Shown here piece after piece: positions 54,308-63,251 of a stretch of DNA of 64,000 nt. The first letter of the stretch is position 1; every line of letters starts with the position of its first letter. The translations under genes and the position numbers were made by a program. The notes beneath the pieces are model-generated. The model was not told the origin of the DNA. It did not search any database and worked only from the letters and a program-made list of their open reading frames with translations. This stretch comes from Marinobacter pelagius (GTDB lineage: Bacteria; Pseudomonadota; Gammaproteobacteria; Pseudomonadales; Oleiphilaceae). The stretch is taken from contig NZ_FOUR01000002.1 of NCBI RefSeq assembly GCF_900114925.1, positions 496,001-560,000 of the forward strand. The letters are read 5' to 3'.

Positions 54308-55410
54308 AATCCTGCACTCCTACCTGTCAGTTCAGAAACGACTCGGTTGCAGCCCATACCGTCAACCAACTCAGAACCTGCTCTCGCCATTGAGGCCAAA
54401 CTGGTTGTCAGGCTGCCATCGGTCATCATTCTGTCTAAAACAGTGCGCACCGATTCTCCGCTATCCACAATGATCGCGACATCCTCTTCTTTCAGAGCTT
54501 GCGCCGCTAACCGCTGATTATCGGCAAGCACCACAACGATGGCTGGTAACCCAAGACAACAACGCTCCCAGGATGTACTCCCCGCTGCCCCAATGGACAA
54601 GTCAGCCTCGCACATACGTTCAGCCATATCGCTGACATTTACGCTCACGGTTACACTGAATCGCAGACGTTGAGCCTGATCCCGGACCTCTTCGAGGTGG
54701 GGCGAGGCAGCGCCCATGATGATATCCAGCTTGATCTCGGATGGCAGCGACGACTCTGCAATTGCTCGCAAAACCTGTCCGGTGACATTTGTCTTGTCTA
54801 TACCACCGAGCGAAATGAGTATGCTCTTCAGTTGCGGCTGTTGGCGGCGTTTCAGACTACGTTGACGAAGCCGCGCAAACTCCGGGCGCAACAGCACATA
54901 CTCCGGACCGATCAGGCGAACACAGTGAGCCGGTACTCTCTGATCATAATCTGAAGCCACACGCCCAAGATTCTGATCGAGCAACAAGCTGCACTCATGA
55001 TCCCGGTCGGCAAGGTCATCAATCACGAGAATCTGGCCTACGGTCGCTACAACCTGCCGTTCCCACCGGGCGTCCAAGGCATAATGATCAACCACCAGCC
55101 AATCGGCCTCCACTGCAGACAGCACCTCCAGGGTCTGTTCTGCATCCTGCTGCCAGGAAACGCCCAACCAATCGGCATGGGGATTTTTCGCCCTCTCGGA
55201 TGACTGCTCTTTAGAACTCCGGGAAGCGGGCAACAAATAAAGTTCATACCCTTTGCTGACAATGAGCTCCCCCAGATGCCCCTCATGCTCGCGACAAATA
55301 AAAAGGCATTGATGCCCCTGCCGCTTGAGTTCATCCGCAAGCGTAAGGCAGCGCATCACATGGCCAGTGCCGATCTCAATGGAAGCATCCGCCCGGAGAA
55401 CTACCAGCAC
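54304..55410 (-). CDS. pseG: UDP-2,4-diacetamido-2,4,6-trideoxy-altropyranose hydrolase
   Basis: This 368-residue GT-B-fold hydrolase begins at a GTG (55410): MLVVLRADASIEIGTGHVMRC, the PseG signature with catalytic His-17 type residue in GTGHVMR. It cleaves UDP from the diacetamido sugar, giving the PseI substrate. The late segment MCEADLSIGAAGSTSWERCCLGLP is also typical. It overlaps the upstream SDR gene by 10 bases. Confidence 0.92.
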   Translation of the reverse strand: MLVVLRADASIEIGTGHVMRCLTLADELKRQGHQCLFICREHEGHLGELIVSKGYELYLLPASRSSKEQSSERAKNPHADWLGVSWQQDAEQTLEVLSAVEADWLVVDHYALDARWERQVVATVGQILVIDDLADRDHECSLLLDQNLGRVASDYDQRVPAHCVRLIGPEYVLLRPEFARLRQRSLKRRQQPQLKSILISLGGIDKTNVTGQVLRAIAESSLPSEIKLDIIMGAASPHLEEVRDQAQRLRFSVTVSVNVSDMAERMCEADLSIGAAGSTSWERCCLGLPAIVVVLADNQRLAAQALKEEDVAIIVDSGESVRTVLDRMMTDGSLTTSLASMARAGSELVDGMGCNRVVSELTGRSAGF

Positions 55411-56201
55411 GTCCAGCCCCCATCAACCACAAGATTGGCACCATTCACGAAACTGGAGGCATCCGACATCAAAAAAGATAACGGCCCCTGAATTTCGTCC
55501 GCCTGGCCAATCCGGCCCATGGGCACTTTGCCCGCCAGGGTCGTTACGAATTCGGGATTGGCAGCCTGCACATCTTCTGATGGAAAGGGGCCGGGTGAGA
55601 TAGCGTTCACCCGAATTCCCTCAGCACCGAACTCACAAGCCGCATAGCGGGTCCATTGCAACAGCGCGGCCTTTGCAGCACCGTAAAATGGCGGATTGGC
55701 TGCGGCCTTGCCCGGATAAATCCTCTGATCGGGGCTGACCATGCCATACATTGATCCGATATTTACAACCGACGCACCCCCACACTCCCGAACCGCAGCC
55801 CGCAGGCAAGGAAGTGCCTGCTGCACCAAACGATGGGCGGCTACCAGGGATACTTCGTAACTGTTTCGGTAGTCATCTTCTGTCGCCGTCTCGATCGCTC
55901 CGGCGCCCCCGGCATAGGCGTTATTCACGAGGCCATGCAGGGCACACTCACCATACCGTGCAAACCAGTCCCGGACCGCCTGATCATCATTGAGATCAAA
56001 AATTGCCGGCAAAGCATCAAATCCCATGTCCCGAAGCGAATCAACGATCTCTTCCACCCGCCGGGCATTCCGACCATGAACCAACACCGTCGCCCCCAGC
56101 TCCGCCAGACCACGGGCCATGGCCTGACCCAGATACCCGGTAGCCCCGGTGACCAGAACGCGACGCTGCTCCAGTGAAAATCGCTGTGGCAGTTCAGTCA
56201 T
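55401..56201 (-). CDS. SDR-family oxidoreductase of the pse cluster
   Basis: This 266-residue short-chain dehydrogenase has LVTGATGYLGQAMARGLAEL (about 16-35), NNAYAGGAG (near 93) and Tyr-x-x-x-Lys in FYGAAKAAL (near 174). Such SDRs occur in sialic-acid-like sugar clusters, where they can alter the sugar further, but its exact step is unknown. It overlaps the fusion gene by 8 bases and pseG by 10, so it is a fixed member of the operon. The start at 56201 is chosen over 56228 to keep a usual N-terminus. Confidence 0.82.
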   Translation of the reverse strand: MTELPQRFSLEQRRVLVTGATGYLGQAMARGLAELGATVLVHGRNARRVEEIVDSLRDMGFDALPAIFDLNDDQAVRDWFARYGECALHGLVNNAYAGGAGAIETATEDDYRNSYEVSLVAAHRLVQQALPCLRAAVRECGGASVVNIGSMYGMVSPDQRIYPGKAAANPPFYGAAKAALLQWTRYAACEFGAEGIRVNAISPGPFPSEDVQAANPEFVTTLAGKVPMGRIGQADEIQGPLSFLMSDASSFVNGANLVVDGGWTCW

Positions 56202-57825
56202 TGGCAGTCTCCCAGGTTGCGGGGTCAAGAGTGTTCTCTGAAACGCGCGGACGATCCCTCAGTATCGACGTCAACTCGTTGTCATCCCAGCGCTCGGCAC
56301 CGGATCTAATAAGGTTATCCACCAACTGCTCCCGGGTGTCGACCCCAACAACGACCCCGTCAATCCAGGGCTGGGAGAACACAAACCGCAGACACAGCTC
56401 AACCACATCACCGTTCGTGTATTCTGCCGCCCTGGCTCGGAGCCAGCTCCCAACCTCCGAAGCATTCGCGCAGCGAGCCCGTCGCCACAAACCTTCCGCG
56501 TCCGTCGTCAATAATCCTTGTAACAGGGCGCTGCGAGCATGAACTACAACGGAACGGTTCCGACGGACTTGGGCAACCTTCTCGACAACCTCATCCCACC
56601 GGTAATCCAGGATATTGAATGGCAGCTGAATAAAGCACACTGACTCATGTTCGAGGGCCGCCAACGCCTCCTCCGGAGACTGCACGGAAACGCCCAGCTC
56701 ACCAACCACGCCTCGTTGCTGAAGCCCAAGAAGCGCATCCCAGACTGCGCCTCCGAAGGCTTCCTGGTGACTGGCCCGGTGCAGCATCAGCACATCCAGA
56801 CTGCTCACTCCCAGAGCATGACAGGACTGATAAACACTGCGCTCAGCAAAGGCCCTGGCGACATCAGGGCTGGCGTCCGCGGGACAATCCGCCAGCGGAG
56901 ACAGCTTGGTAATAACCCTGACTCTGGAACCCCAGCCTCCGGCAAGGGCTTTCCCGACGACCGTTTCGCTGTCGCCATAGGCTCGTGCGGTATCCAGGTA
57001 CTCTACCCCGTTGGAGATGGCAGTACGCACCAACGAGGTCACCACATCCTGCCCGGGCCGCCCTTCCCGGTTGGCAATGCCATAGTCCAACCCGAATTGG
57101 GCGGTACCCAGCACCATCCGGCCTGCGGGAACAGGCGTAACGATGTCAGCCGTGGCCTGCTTCAGTTTCTCCAGCAGCGCCTCAAGCGGGACATAATCGG
57201 GATCCCCGGTTCCAGCAAACACTTTGGAAACCAACAGATAGTCGTCCAGTGTGTCGACGGTACAGCGGTACTGTGCCATGCCACGGGCGTGGTATCGGTC
57301 GAACGTGTTCCGGCCGTAGTGCCTGATAACCCATGGCGTTACGTGTTCACGGTCAGCGGACGAGTCCGTATTCCGGTGAGCTTCACGCAGGAACCGGGCC
57401 CGGGTAATCTCGGCGCTGACACCGTAAGGAAGCCCCGACGACTCTCCGCCACAACAGAGGTAGGCGACATTCCGGCTTTCGAAGTCCTCGAGCATCTCAT
57501 CGATGAAGCGACCATCGGGGAAGACATTATCCCCGGTCAGGCGCACCACCACATGCTCGTCCGGCACACCTTCGAGGGCATCGACAAAGCGCTTGAGGGT
57601 ATTTTCCAGATCGCCCCGGAAACAGTCAGTGCTCCAGTTTTGCAGAACATCGCACAGCACATCGTCCGAGGATTCATGAGAAGTGACGACCAGAACCCGG
57701 TGCCCGGTATTACCGGCACGACGGGCGGCCAGCACCACCAGAGGCATTCCACCTACCGGCAGTAAAACCTTTCCGGGTAGCCGGGATGAACTGGTCCTTG
57801 CCTGCAGCAACAACGTGGCCGTCAT
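56194..57825 (-). CDS. Cytidylyltransferase (SpsF-like) fused to an aldo/keto reductase
   Basis: This 543-residue two-domain protein has, at residues 1-235, a SpsF-type nucleotidyltransferase (LLLQARTSSSRLPGKVLLPVGG, RLTGDNVFPDGRFIDEML), and at residues 238-540 an aldo/keto reductase (MVLGTAQFGLDYGIANREG, EYLDTARAYGDSETVVGKAL, then LGVSSLDVLMLHRA). It occupies the place where a CMP-pseudaminic-acid synthetase gene (pseF) normally lies. The first domain could therefore activate the finished sugar with CMP, and the second could reduce it or a precursor. Both roles are inferred; the fusion itself is plain in the sequence. It overlaps pseC by 4 bases. Confidence 0.88.
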   Translation of the reverse strand: MTATLLLQARTSSSRLPGKVLLPVGGMPLVVLAARRAGNTGHRVLVVTSHESSDDVLCDVLQNWSTDCFRGDLENTLKRFVDALEGVPDEHVVVRLTGDNVFPDGRFIDEMLEDFESRNVAYLCCGGESSGLPYGVSAEITRARFLREAHRNTDSSADREHVTPWVIRHYGRNTFDRYHARGMAQYRCTVDTLDDYLLVSKVFAGTGDPDYVPLEALLEKLKQATADIVTPVPAGRMVLGTAQFGLDYGIANREGRPGQDVVTSLVRTAISNGVEYLDTARAYGDSETVVGKALAGGWGSRVRVITKLSPLADCPADASPDVARAFAERSVYQSCHALGVSSLDVLMLHRASHQEAFGGAVWDALLGLQQRGVVGELGVSVQSPEEALAALEHESVCFIQLPFNILDYRWDEVVEKVAQVRRNRSVVVHARSALLQGLLTTDAEGLWRRARCANASEVGSWLRARAAEYTNGDVVELCLRFVFSQPWIDGVVVGVDTREQLVDNLIRSGAERWDDNELTSILRDRPRVSENTLDPATWETAND

Positions 57826-58979
57826 GCCAGCGCCCGCTCCAACGCCCGGACAACCTCATCCTGCTGTCCTTCTTCCAGGCCATGAAACATGGGAAGACTG
57901 ATGGCCTCACGGTAATAGGCCATGGCCTCGGGGAAGTCCTCCGGAGCAAACCCCATGGCCTCATAATACGGCTGGGTGTGGACGGGAATGTAATGCAGGT
58001 TTACCCCGATGCCCTGCTCTCTCAGGGACTCGAACACCTGGCGGTGCGTCCTGTTGATCTTGTCGAGCTGCAGTCGAATCACGTACAGGTGCAGCCCCGA
58101 ATAGCTGTCCGGATGCTGCCAGGGAATGGTCACCGGCAGATCCGCCAGCAATCGGTCATAACGTGTCGCCCGTTCATGCCGACGCGCCACAAAATCATCC
58201 AGCCGGTCCATCTGGCTCACGCCCAGAGCCGCCTGCAGTTCGGTCATCCGGTAATTGAAACCCAGCTCCACCTGCTGGTAGTACCACGGGCCGTCCGGCT
58301 CATGGGTCATCAGGCTCTGGTCGCGGGTCACGCCATGACTGCGGAGAAGATTCATCCGAGAGGCCAGATGATCATCATTGGTCAGCGCCATGCCACCCTC
58401 GGCAGTGGTAACGATCTTCACCGGATGGAAACTGAATACCGTGATATCGCTGTAACGACCGCTACCGATGAACTCGCCTTTATACTTGCCGCCAATCGCA
58501 TGGGAAGCATCTTCGATAATCCGAAAACCATAGCGCTGGCCCAACGCATGAATGGCTGCCATGTCGCAGGACTGACCACACAGATGAACCGCAACCACAA
58601 CCTTCGGCAACCGCCCGTCCTGCTCGGCTTGCTCCAGTTTGGCAGCCAGTGCTTTCGGGCAAAGGTTATAGGTCTGCGGGTCGATATCGACAAAATCCAC
58701 CCGGGCTCCGCAATACAGCCCACAATTGGCAGACGCTACAAAGGTAACCGGCGAGGTCCACAACCAATCATCTGCCCCCAACCCGAGTGCCAGGCAGGCA
58801 ATGTGCAGGGCCGAGGTGGCACTATTCACCGCCAGGGCATGCTTTGCGCCCACATGGCCGGCCACCTTCGCCTCGAACTCGGGCACCTTGGGGCCCTGGG
58901 TCAGAAAGTCCGAGTGCAGCACGTCCAGCACGGCATCAATGTCGGCCTGGGTGATCTCCTGCTTGCCGTAGGGAATCAT
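57822..58979 (-). CDS. pseC: UDP-4-amino-4,6-dideoxy-N-acetyl-altrosamine transaminase
   Basis: This 385-residue PLP-dependent DegT/DnrJ/EryC1 aminotransferase begins MIPYGKQEITQADIDAVLDV, as in PseC. PLP contacts include VNSATSALHIACLALG (about 54-69) and the Schiff-base Lys in FSFHPVKIVTTAEGG (Lys near 184). It aminates the 4-keto sugar from PseB. It follows pseB by two bases. Confidence 0.95.
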   Translation of the reverse strand: MIPYGKQEITQADIDAVLDVLHSDFLTQGPKVPEFEAKVAGHVGAKHALAVNSATSALHIACLALGLGADDWLWTSPVTFVASANCGLYCGARVDFVDIDPQTYNLCPKALAAKLEQAEQDGRLPKVVVAVHLCGQSCDMAAIHALGQRYGFRIIEDASHAIGGKYKGEFIGSGRYSDITVFSFHPVKIVTTAEGGMALTNDDHLASRMNLLRSHGVTRDQSLMTHEPDGPWYYQQVELGFNYRMTELQAALGVSQMDRLDDFVARRHERATRYDRLLADLPVTIPWQHPDSYSGLHLYVIRLQLDKINRTHRQVFESLREQGIGVNLHYIPVHTQPYYEAMGFAPEDFPEAMAYYREAISLPMFHGLEEGQQDEVVRALERALA

Positions 58980-58981
58980 GC

Positions 58982-59980
58982 TCAGATCTTTCCGATTTCA
59001 TTGAAGTGGCCGTCGATCCAGGCCTGCAGCTCTTCGTCCGTCATCCATTCGGCGTTGTTGTCGCTGGAATAGACGAAGCCTTCCTCAACTTTTTTGCCGT
59101 CCTTGATCCGTTCCTCACAGGATCCCCAGTTGTTGATGTTCGGCAGGATCTTGAAATGCTGGGGGTATTCATAGGTGAAATAGGAGTCCTCGGCACCGAT
59201 CATCTGCTCATGGAGCTTCTCGCCAGGGCGAATACCGACCACATCCTGCTTCGCCTCCGGGGCTACTACGCGGGCAAGATCCGTCACCTTCATGGACGGA
59301 ATCTTCTTCACATAGATCTCGCCACCGACCATATCCTCAAACGCATGCCAGACCAGTTCCACGCCCTGCTCCAGGGAAATCATGAAGCGCGTCATGCGCG
59401 GGTCGGTGATCGGCAGAACACCCTGGTCCTTGATCGACATGAAAAACGGAATGACAGATCCCCGCGAGCCCATCACGTTACCGTAGCGCACCACGGAAAA
59501 CTTGGTCTCATGGCCACCGGAATAAGAGTTGCCAGCCACAAAGAGCTTGTCGGAGGCCAGCTTGGTTGCGCCATACAGGTTGATGGGGCTACTCGCCTTA
59601 TCCGTGGAAAGCGCAACAACACCCTTTACACCCTTGTCGATACAGGCATCAATCAGGTTCATCGCCCCGTTGATGTTGGTCTTGATGCACTCGAACGGAT
59701 TGTATTCGGCCGTAGGAACAATCTTTGTGGCCGCAGCATGAACCACGTAATCCACGCCATCCAGGGCTCGATATAGACGCTCCCGGTCCCGGACATCGCC
59801 GATAAAGAAACGCATCCTGTCGTCGCCCTGAAACAGCTTGGCCATTTCCCACTGTTTCATTTCATCCCGGGAAAAAACAATAATCTTCCGGGGGTTATAC
59901 TTCTCCAGCGTCATCGGAATGAACTTGTGGCCAAATGAGCCTGTTCCACCGGTCACCAGGATGGTCTTGTCTCTGAACAT
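58982..59980 (-). CDS. pseB: UDP-N-acetylglucosamine 4,6-dehydratase (inverting)
   Basis: This 332-residue extended SDR (polysaccharide-biosynthesis/FlaA1 type) has ILVTGGTGSFGHKF (about 6-19), STDKASSPINLYGATKLASD (about 125-144) and the Met/Tyr-Lys catalytic set. It performs the first step, making UDP-4-keto-6-deoxy-altrose. It starts the operon pseB-pseC-fusion-SDR-pseG-pseH-pseI, whose genes overlap or abut. Confidence 0.96.
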   Translation of the reverse strand: MFRDKTILVTGGTGSFGHKFIPMTLEKYNPRKIIVFSRDEMKQWEMAKLFQGDDRMRFFIGDVRDRERLYRALDGVDYVVHAAATKIVPTAEYNPFECIKTNINGAMNLIDACIDKGVKGVVALSTDKASSPINLYGATKLASDKLFVAGNSYSGGHETKFSVVRYGNVMGSRGSVIPFFMSIKDQGVLPITDPRMTRFMISLEQGVELVWHAFEDMVGGEIYVKKIPSMKVTDLARVVAPEAKQDVVGIRPGEKLHEQMIGAEDSYFTYEYPQHFKILPNINNWGSCEERIKDGKKVEEGFVYSSDNNAEWMTDEELQAWIDGHFNEIGKI

Positions 59981-60047
59981 ATATTTTTAATCCGAAGCCA
60001 ATAGTAGCGCTGTTGAAGGCACCATTCTCAGAGATTACCAACCGATT

Positions 60048-61556
60048 TCAAAGTGCCGGAATCAAAATCCGCGACGACAATCGCTCCGAAAGCAATTTAC
60101 CGAGTACCTTCTTGGCCTCGGTATCCCCATGCACAATCCGAATTTCCCCTGGCGCCTCAGGAATCCCCTCAACAAACCTCAATAAATCACTCTGCCCCGC
60201 GTGGGCCGAATAACCACCGACCTGATGAACCCGGGCACGGATATCGTACCGCTCACCATCCAGCTCAACCCAACCACCTCGCGGGCCAAAGGTAAGAATA
60301 TCACGCCCGGGCGTACCAGCGGCCTGATAACCCACAAAGAGCACATCATTGCGGTCATCACCGAGCATCACCTTCAAATAATTCACCACCCGGCCACCAG
60401 CGCACATGCCGGATCCAGCCAATACCACACAGGGACGGTGGGACTTGGCCAGGTACTCGACAGCATTCAGGTGGTCTTCGTGGGAGTCGATCACTGTGAG
60501 CTGATCAAAGGACAGTGGATGCCGGCCGGATCGGACCAACTCCTGGGCTTCTGCATCCCAAAAGGGTTTCAGATCCCGGTAAATCTGGGTGAAGTTGGCG
60601 GCCAGGGGCGAGTCCACGACGATTTCCAGGTGCTCCCAGTCGAACAAGGGGTCTGATGAAAAACGCTCGCGTTTTCCATCTGACCCCACCTTCAACGAAG
60701 CCTCAGCAATAATCCCCTCAATCTCATACAACAACTCCTGCGTCCGCCCAATACTGAACGCCGGAACCAAAACCGTCCCGCCATCCGCCAGCGCATTCTC
60801 CAGCACCGCCCTCAACCGGTCCCGCCGAGTCTCCCGATCCTCATGATCACGATCCCCATAGGTACTCTCAATCACCAACCGATCCGCCCGCTCCGGCGAT
60901 TTCGGCTCCGGCAACAATGGCGAATGCGGCGCCCCCAGGTCTCCGGAGAACACAATCCTTTCTTCAAGATCCCCAACCCGGGCCTCACATTCCACATACG
61001 CCGAACCCAGAATATGTCCAGCCCTCTGAAGCCGCACTGAAAGCGAACACTCACCCTCCTCAAACACCGAATGCCACTGCCCATAAGGCACCGGCACCAC
61101 ACGCTCCCGAATCAGCCCCAGCACCCGCTCGATCAAACTCCGGTCCCGGGTAAAACCAATCTTCAGGGCGTCTTCCAGGATCTCGGGCAACATAACCGCC
61201 GAAGGCTCGGAGCAGATAATCGGCCCCTCGAACCCAGCAGCTAATAGATAGGGAATCCGGCCCACGTGGTCGATATGCACGTGAGTTACGACTAGTGCAC
61301 GGATGTGGTCGATGGGGAAATCAATAGTGAGGTCGGCGGCGGAGGCCTCTCGGCCTTCATCTTGGCCCTGGAAGAGGCCGCAGTCGATGAGGATGCCGTG
61401 GCGGTCGCCCTCAGATTCAGGAGTAGTATCCAAGTCGGGGTCAGATGAAAAACGCTCGCGTTTTTCATCTGACCCCACATGCAAACTCAATTCATGGCAA
61501 GAGCCCGTCACTCCAGACGTGGCCCCATGATGTTTAATCTCGATCATTTCAAACAA
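60048..61556 (-). CDS. Metallo-beta-lactamase/beta-CASP nuclease with two in-frame REP insertions
   Basis: This 502-residue protein has metal motif HVHIDHVGRIPYL (about 95), GHILGSAYVE, a beta-CASP region with VESTYGDR and PAFSIGRTQELLYE, a KH-like VGGYSAHAGQ and C-terminal HGD. It is probably an RNA-processing nuclease. Two stretches do not belong to the family: VGSDEKRERFSSDP (about residues 27-40, from 61437-61476) and VGSDGKRERFSSDP (about residues 290-303, from 60648-60687). Each is a full 40-base REP-like hairpin read in the same frame without stops. Both lie in loops, so the enzyme may still fold. The start at 61556 matches the family. Confidence 0.88.
   Translation of the reverse strand: MFEMIEIKHHGATSGVTGSCHELSLHVGSDEKRERFSSDPDLDTTPESEGDRHGILIDCGLFQGQDEGREASAADLTIDFPIDHIRALVVTHVHIDHVGRIPYLLAAGFEGPIICSEPSAVMLPEILEDALKIGFTRDRSLIERVLGLIRERVVPVPYGQWHSVFEEGECSLSVRLQRAGHILGSAYVECEARVGDLEERIVFSGDLGAPHSPLLPEPKSPERADRLVIESTYGDRDHEDRETRRDRLRAVLENALADGGTVLVPAFSIGRTQELLYEIEGIIAEASLKVGSDGKRERFSSDPLFDWEHLEIVVDSPLAANFTQIYRDLKPFWDAEAQELVRSGRHPLSFDQLTVIDSHEDHLNAVEYLAKSHRPCVVLAGSGMCAGGRVVNYLKVMLGDDRNDVLFVGYQAAGTPGRDILTFGPRGGWVELDGERYDIRARVHQVGGYSAHAGQSDLLRFVEGIPEAPGEIRIVHGDTEAKKVLGKLLSERLSSRILIPAL
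60648..60687. repeat. REP-like hairpin inside the beta-CASP gene (3' copy)
   Basis: A 40-base copy, T-type, with the longer tip AAAACGCTCGCGTTTT and a GTTTTCC variant. Translated on the minus strand it encodes Gly-Ser-Asp-Gly-Lys-Arg-Glu-Arg-Phe-Ser-Ser-Asp-Pro. Confidence 0.92.
61437..61476. repeat. REP-like hairpin inside the beta-CASP gene (5' copy)
   Basis: A 40-base copy with fully paired arms and the same long tip as the copy at 60648. The flanking codons on the 3' side (GACTTGGATACTACTCC, minus strand) resemble the linker found beside intergenic copies. Confidence 0.92.
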
Positions 61557-61572
61557 TCCGTGTCATTAACCA

Positions 61573-61602
61573 GGGGTCAGAAGAAAGCTTTCTTCTGACC
61601 CC
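61573..61602. repeat. REP-like hairpin upstream of the beta-CASP gene
   Basis: One fully paired copy, adjacent to the stop codon of the transporter tail remnant. Confidence 0.9.
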
Positions 61603-61607
61603 AACTT

Positions 61608-61738
61608 TATTCATCACTCTTAAATAGCCAGAACACTGGAATCAGCGTCACAGCAATCACCCCAACCAGCAGGCTCAGCGTCACACCGCTCCGCAAGTAA
61701 TCCGTAAATCGACACCACCTAAGACCAAATCACCGCGC
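61608..61738 (-). pseudogene. Remnant of an SLC13-type permease 3' end
   Basis: About 120 bases on the minus strand encode a tail ending LIPVFWLFKSDE before a stop. It closely resembles the end of the permease at 63252 (LIPVFWPF), at roughly 80 percent base identity by eye. No upstream part of the gene is present; it breaks off near 61738, just past the 3' end of the guanylyltransferase gene. It is a dead fragment of a paralogue or of an older copy. Confidence 0.75.
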
Positions 61739-61770
61739 GGTCGAATGAATTAATTCATCGGCCCATTCAT

Positions 61771-63180
61771 TTACTCCCGCCCGTAACGATCCTCGAACCG
61801 GACAATATCATCTTCTCCCAAATAGGAACCCGACTGCACTTCGATTAATTCCAGGTTGATCACGCCAGGATTCTCCAGAGTATGCACTTGGCCAATAGGA
61901 ATATAAGTGGACTGATTTTCAGTCACCAGGTAGGAATCCTCGCCATTGGTCACTTTTGCAGTGCCACTCACCACAATCCAGTGCTCGGCACGGTGGTGAT
62001 GCATCTGCAAGGACAACTTTTGCCCCGGTTTCACGGTAATTCGTTTCACCTGGTAACGGTGACCATCGTCAATCGAATCGTAAATCCCCCAAGGACGATA
62101 AACCTCCCGGTGATTGATGTGCTCGTGGCGGGAATCGCTTTTCAGTCGCTCCACCACTTTCTTCACATCCTGAACCTTGTCTTTGTGCGCCACCAATACT
62201 GCGTCTTTGGTCTCTACCACCACCAAGTCTTTTACCCCTAGAGTGGCTACCAGCCGGTGATCGGCGCGCACCAGCGTATCTTCAGTCTCCACCGCTATCA
62301 CGTCACCGGACAGAGCATTGCGCTTCGTATCCCGATCACTTACTGACCATAAAGAAGACCAGGAGCCGATATCACTCCAACCCGCATCCAGAGGCACAAC
62401 CGCAGCGTCTTTTGTTTTCTCCATGACGGCGTAGTCGACCGAATCCTCGGGGCAAACCTCAAAGGCCCCAGCATCAACCCGCACAAAGTCCATATCCTGT
62501 GTCGTGGAAGACATGGCTGAATGACAGGCATTGAGAATATCCGGCTGAAACTTTCTCAGCTCCTCGAGATAACGGCTGGCACGAAACATAAACATGCCAC
62601 TGTTCCAGAAATACTCATCGGAAGCCACATACTCTGTAGCCGTCTTCAGATCCGGCTTTTCAACGAACCGGGATACCGCAAACGCACCCTCACCGACTTC
62701 GACGCCTCTCTGGATGTAACCATATCCGGTCTCAGGACAAGTCGGAACAATTCCAAAGGTAATCAGCTTGCCCTTCTCCGCCAGCGGTAGTGCTACCGCC
62801 ACCTGCTGTTGGAAGGCATCGATATCGGCAATAAGGTGATCCGCCGCCAGCACCAAGAGAACTGGATCATCACCTCCTGCAGTCGCCTCCAACGCAGCCA
62901 GCGCAATGGCCGGTGCGGTATTACGCCCCATAGGCTCCAGAATGATCCGGGACTGAGTGCACCCCGCCTGGCGCATTTGCTCGGCGGCCAGAAATCGATG
63001 CTCATCATTGCAGATAATTGTGGGGTCAGAGGCCTTTACGCCCTCCAACCGCCCCAATGTGGCCTGAAGCATCGACCGATCCCGATCGACGAGTTTTAAA
63101 AATTGCTTGGGGTTCAACTGCCTGGAAAGTGGCCATAACCGCGAGCCGGTTCCGCCAGCGAGAATAACTGGATGTAACAT
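61771..63180 (-). CDS. manC: Mannose-1-phosphate guanylyltransferase / mannose-6-phosphate isomerase
   Basis: This 469-residue bifunctional enzyme of the AlgA/ManC/WbpW type begins with [20 protein letters not shown] (about 8-27). The nucleotidyltransferase part has [12 protein letters not shown]-terminal cupin isomerase domain ([44 protein letters not shown]) follows from about 345. It makes GDP-mannose for surface polysaccharide. It is flanked by a copy and a partial copy of the same transporter end. Confidence 0.95.
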   Translation of the reverse strand: MLHPVILAGGTGSRLWPLSRQLNPKQFLKLVDRDRSMLQATLGRLEGVKASDPTIICNDEHRFLAAEQMRQAGCTQSRIILEPMGRNTAPAIALAALEATAGGDDPVLLVLAADHLIADIDAFQQQVAVALPLAEKGKLITFGIVPTCPETGYGYIQRGVEVGEGAFAVSRFVEKPDLKTATEYVASDEYFWNSGMFMFRASRYLEELRKFQPDILNACHSAMSSTTQDMDFVRVDAGAFEVCPEDSVDYAVMEKTKDAAVVPLDAGWSDIGSWSSLWSVSDRDTKRNALSGDVIAVETEDTLVRADHRLVATLGVKDLVVVETKDAVLVAHKDKVQDVKKVVERLKSDSRHEHINHREVYRPWGIYDSIDDGHRYQVKRITVKPGQKLSLQMHHHRAEHWIVVSGTAKVTNGEDSYLVTENQSTYIPIGQVHTLENPGVINLELIEVQSGSYLGEDDIVRFEDRYGRE

Positions 63181-63205
63181 AGGTAAACCTTTAAACGATC
63201 AATGA

Positions 63206-63235
63206 AGGGTAAGAAGAACGCTTTCTTCTGCCCCC
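63206..63235. repeat. Decayed REP-like hairpin
   Basis: A copy with AGGGTAAGAAGAA on the left and TTCTTCTGCCCCC on the right, just ahead of the permease stop. It is the last family member seen in the window. Confidence 0.7.
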
Positions 63236-63251
63236 AAACTTCTCTTCACAT

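Noticed and set aside
57786..59072. A 428-codon open frame antisense to pseC
   Set aside because: It is a codon-bias shadow of pseC, which has full family motifs and a tight operon position.
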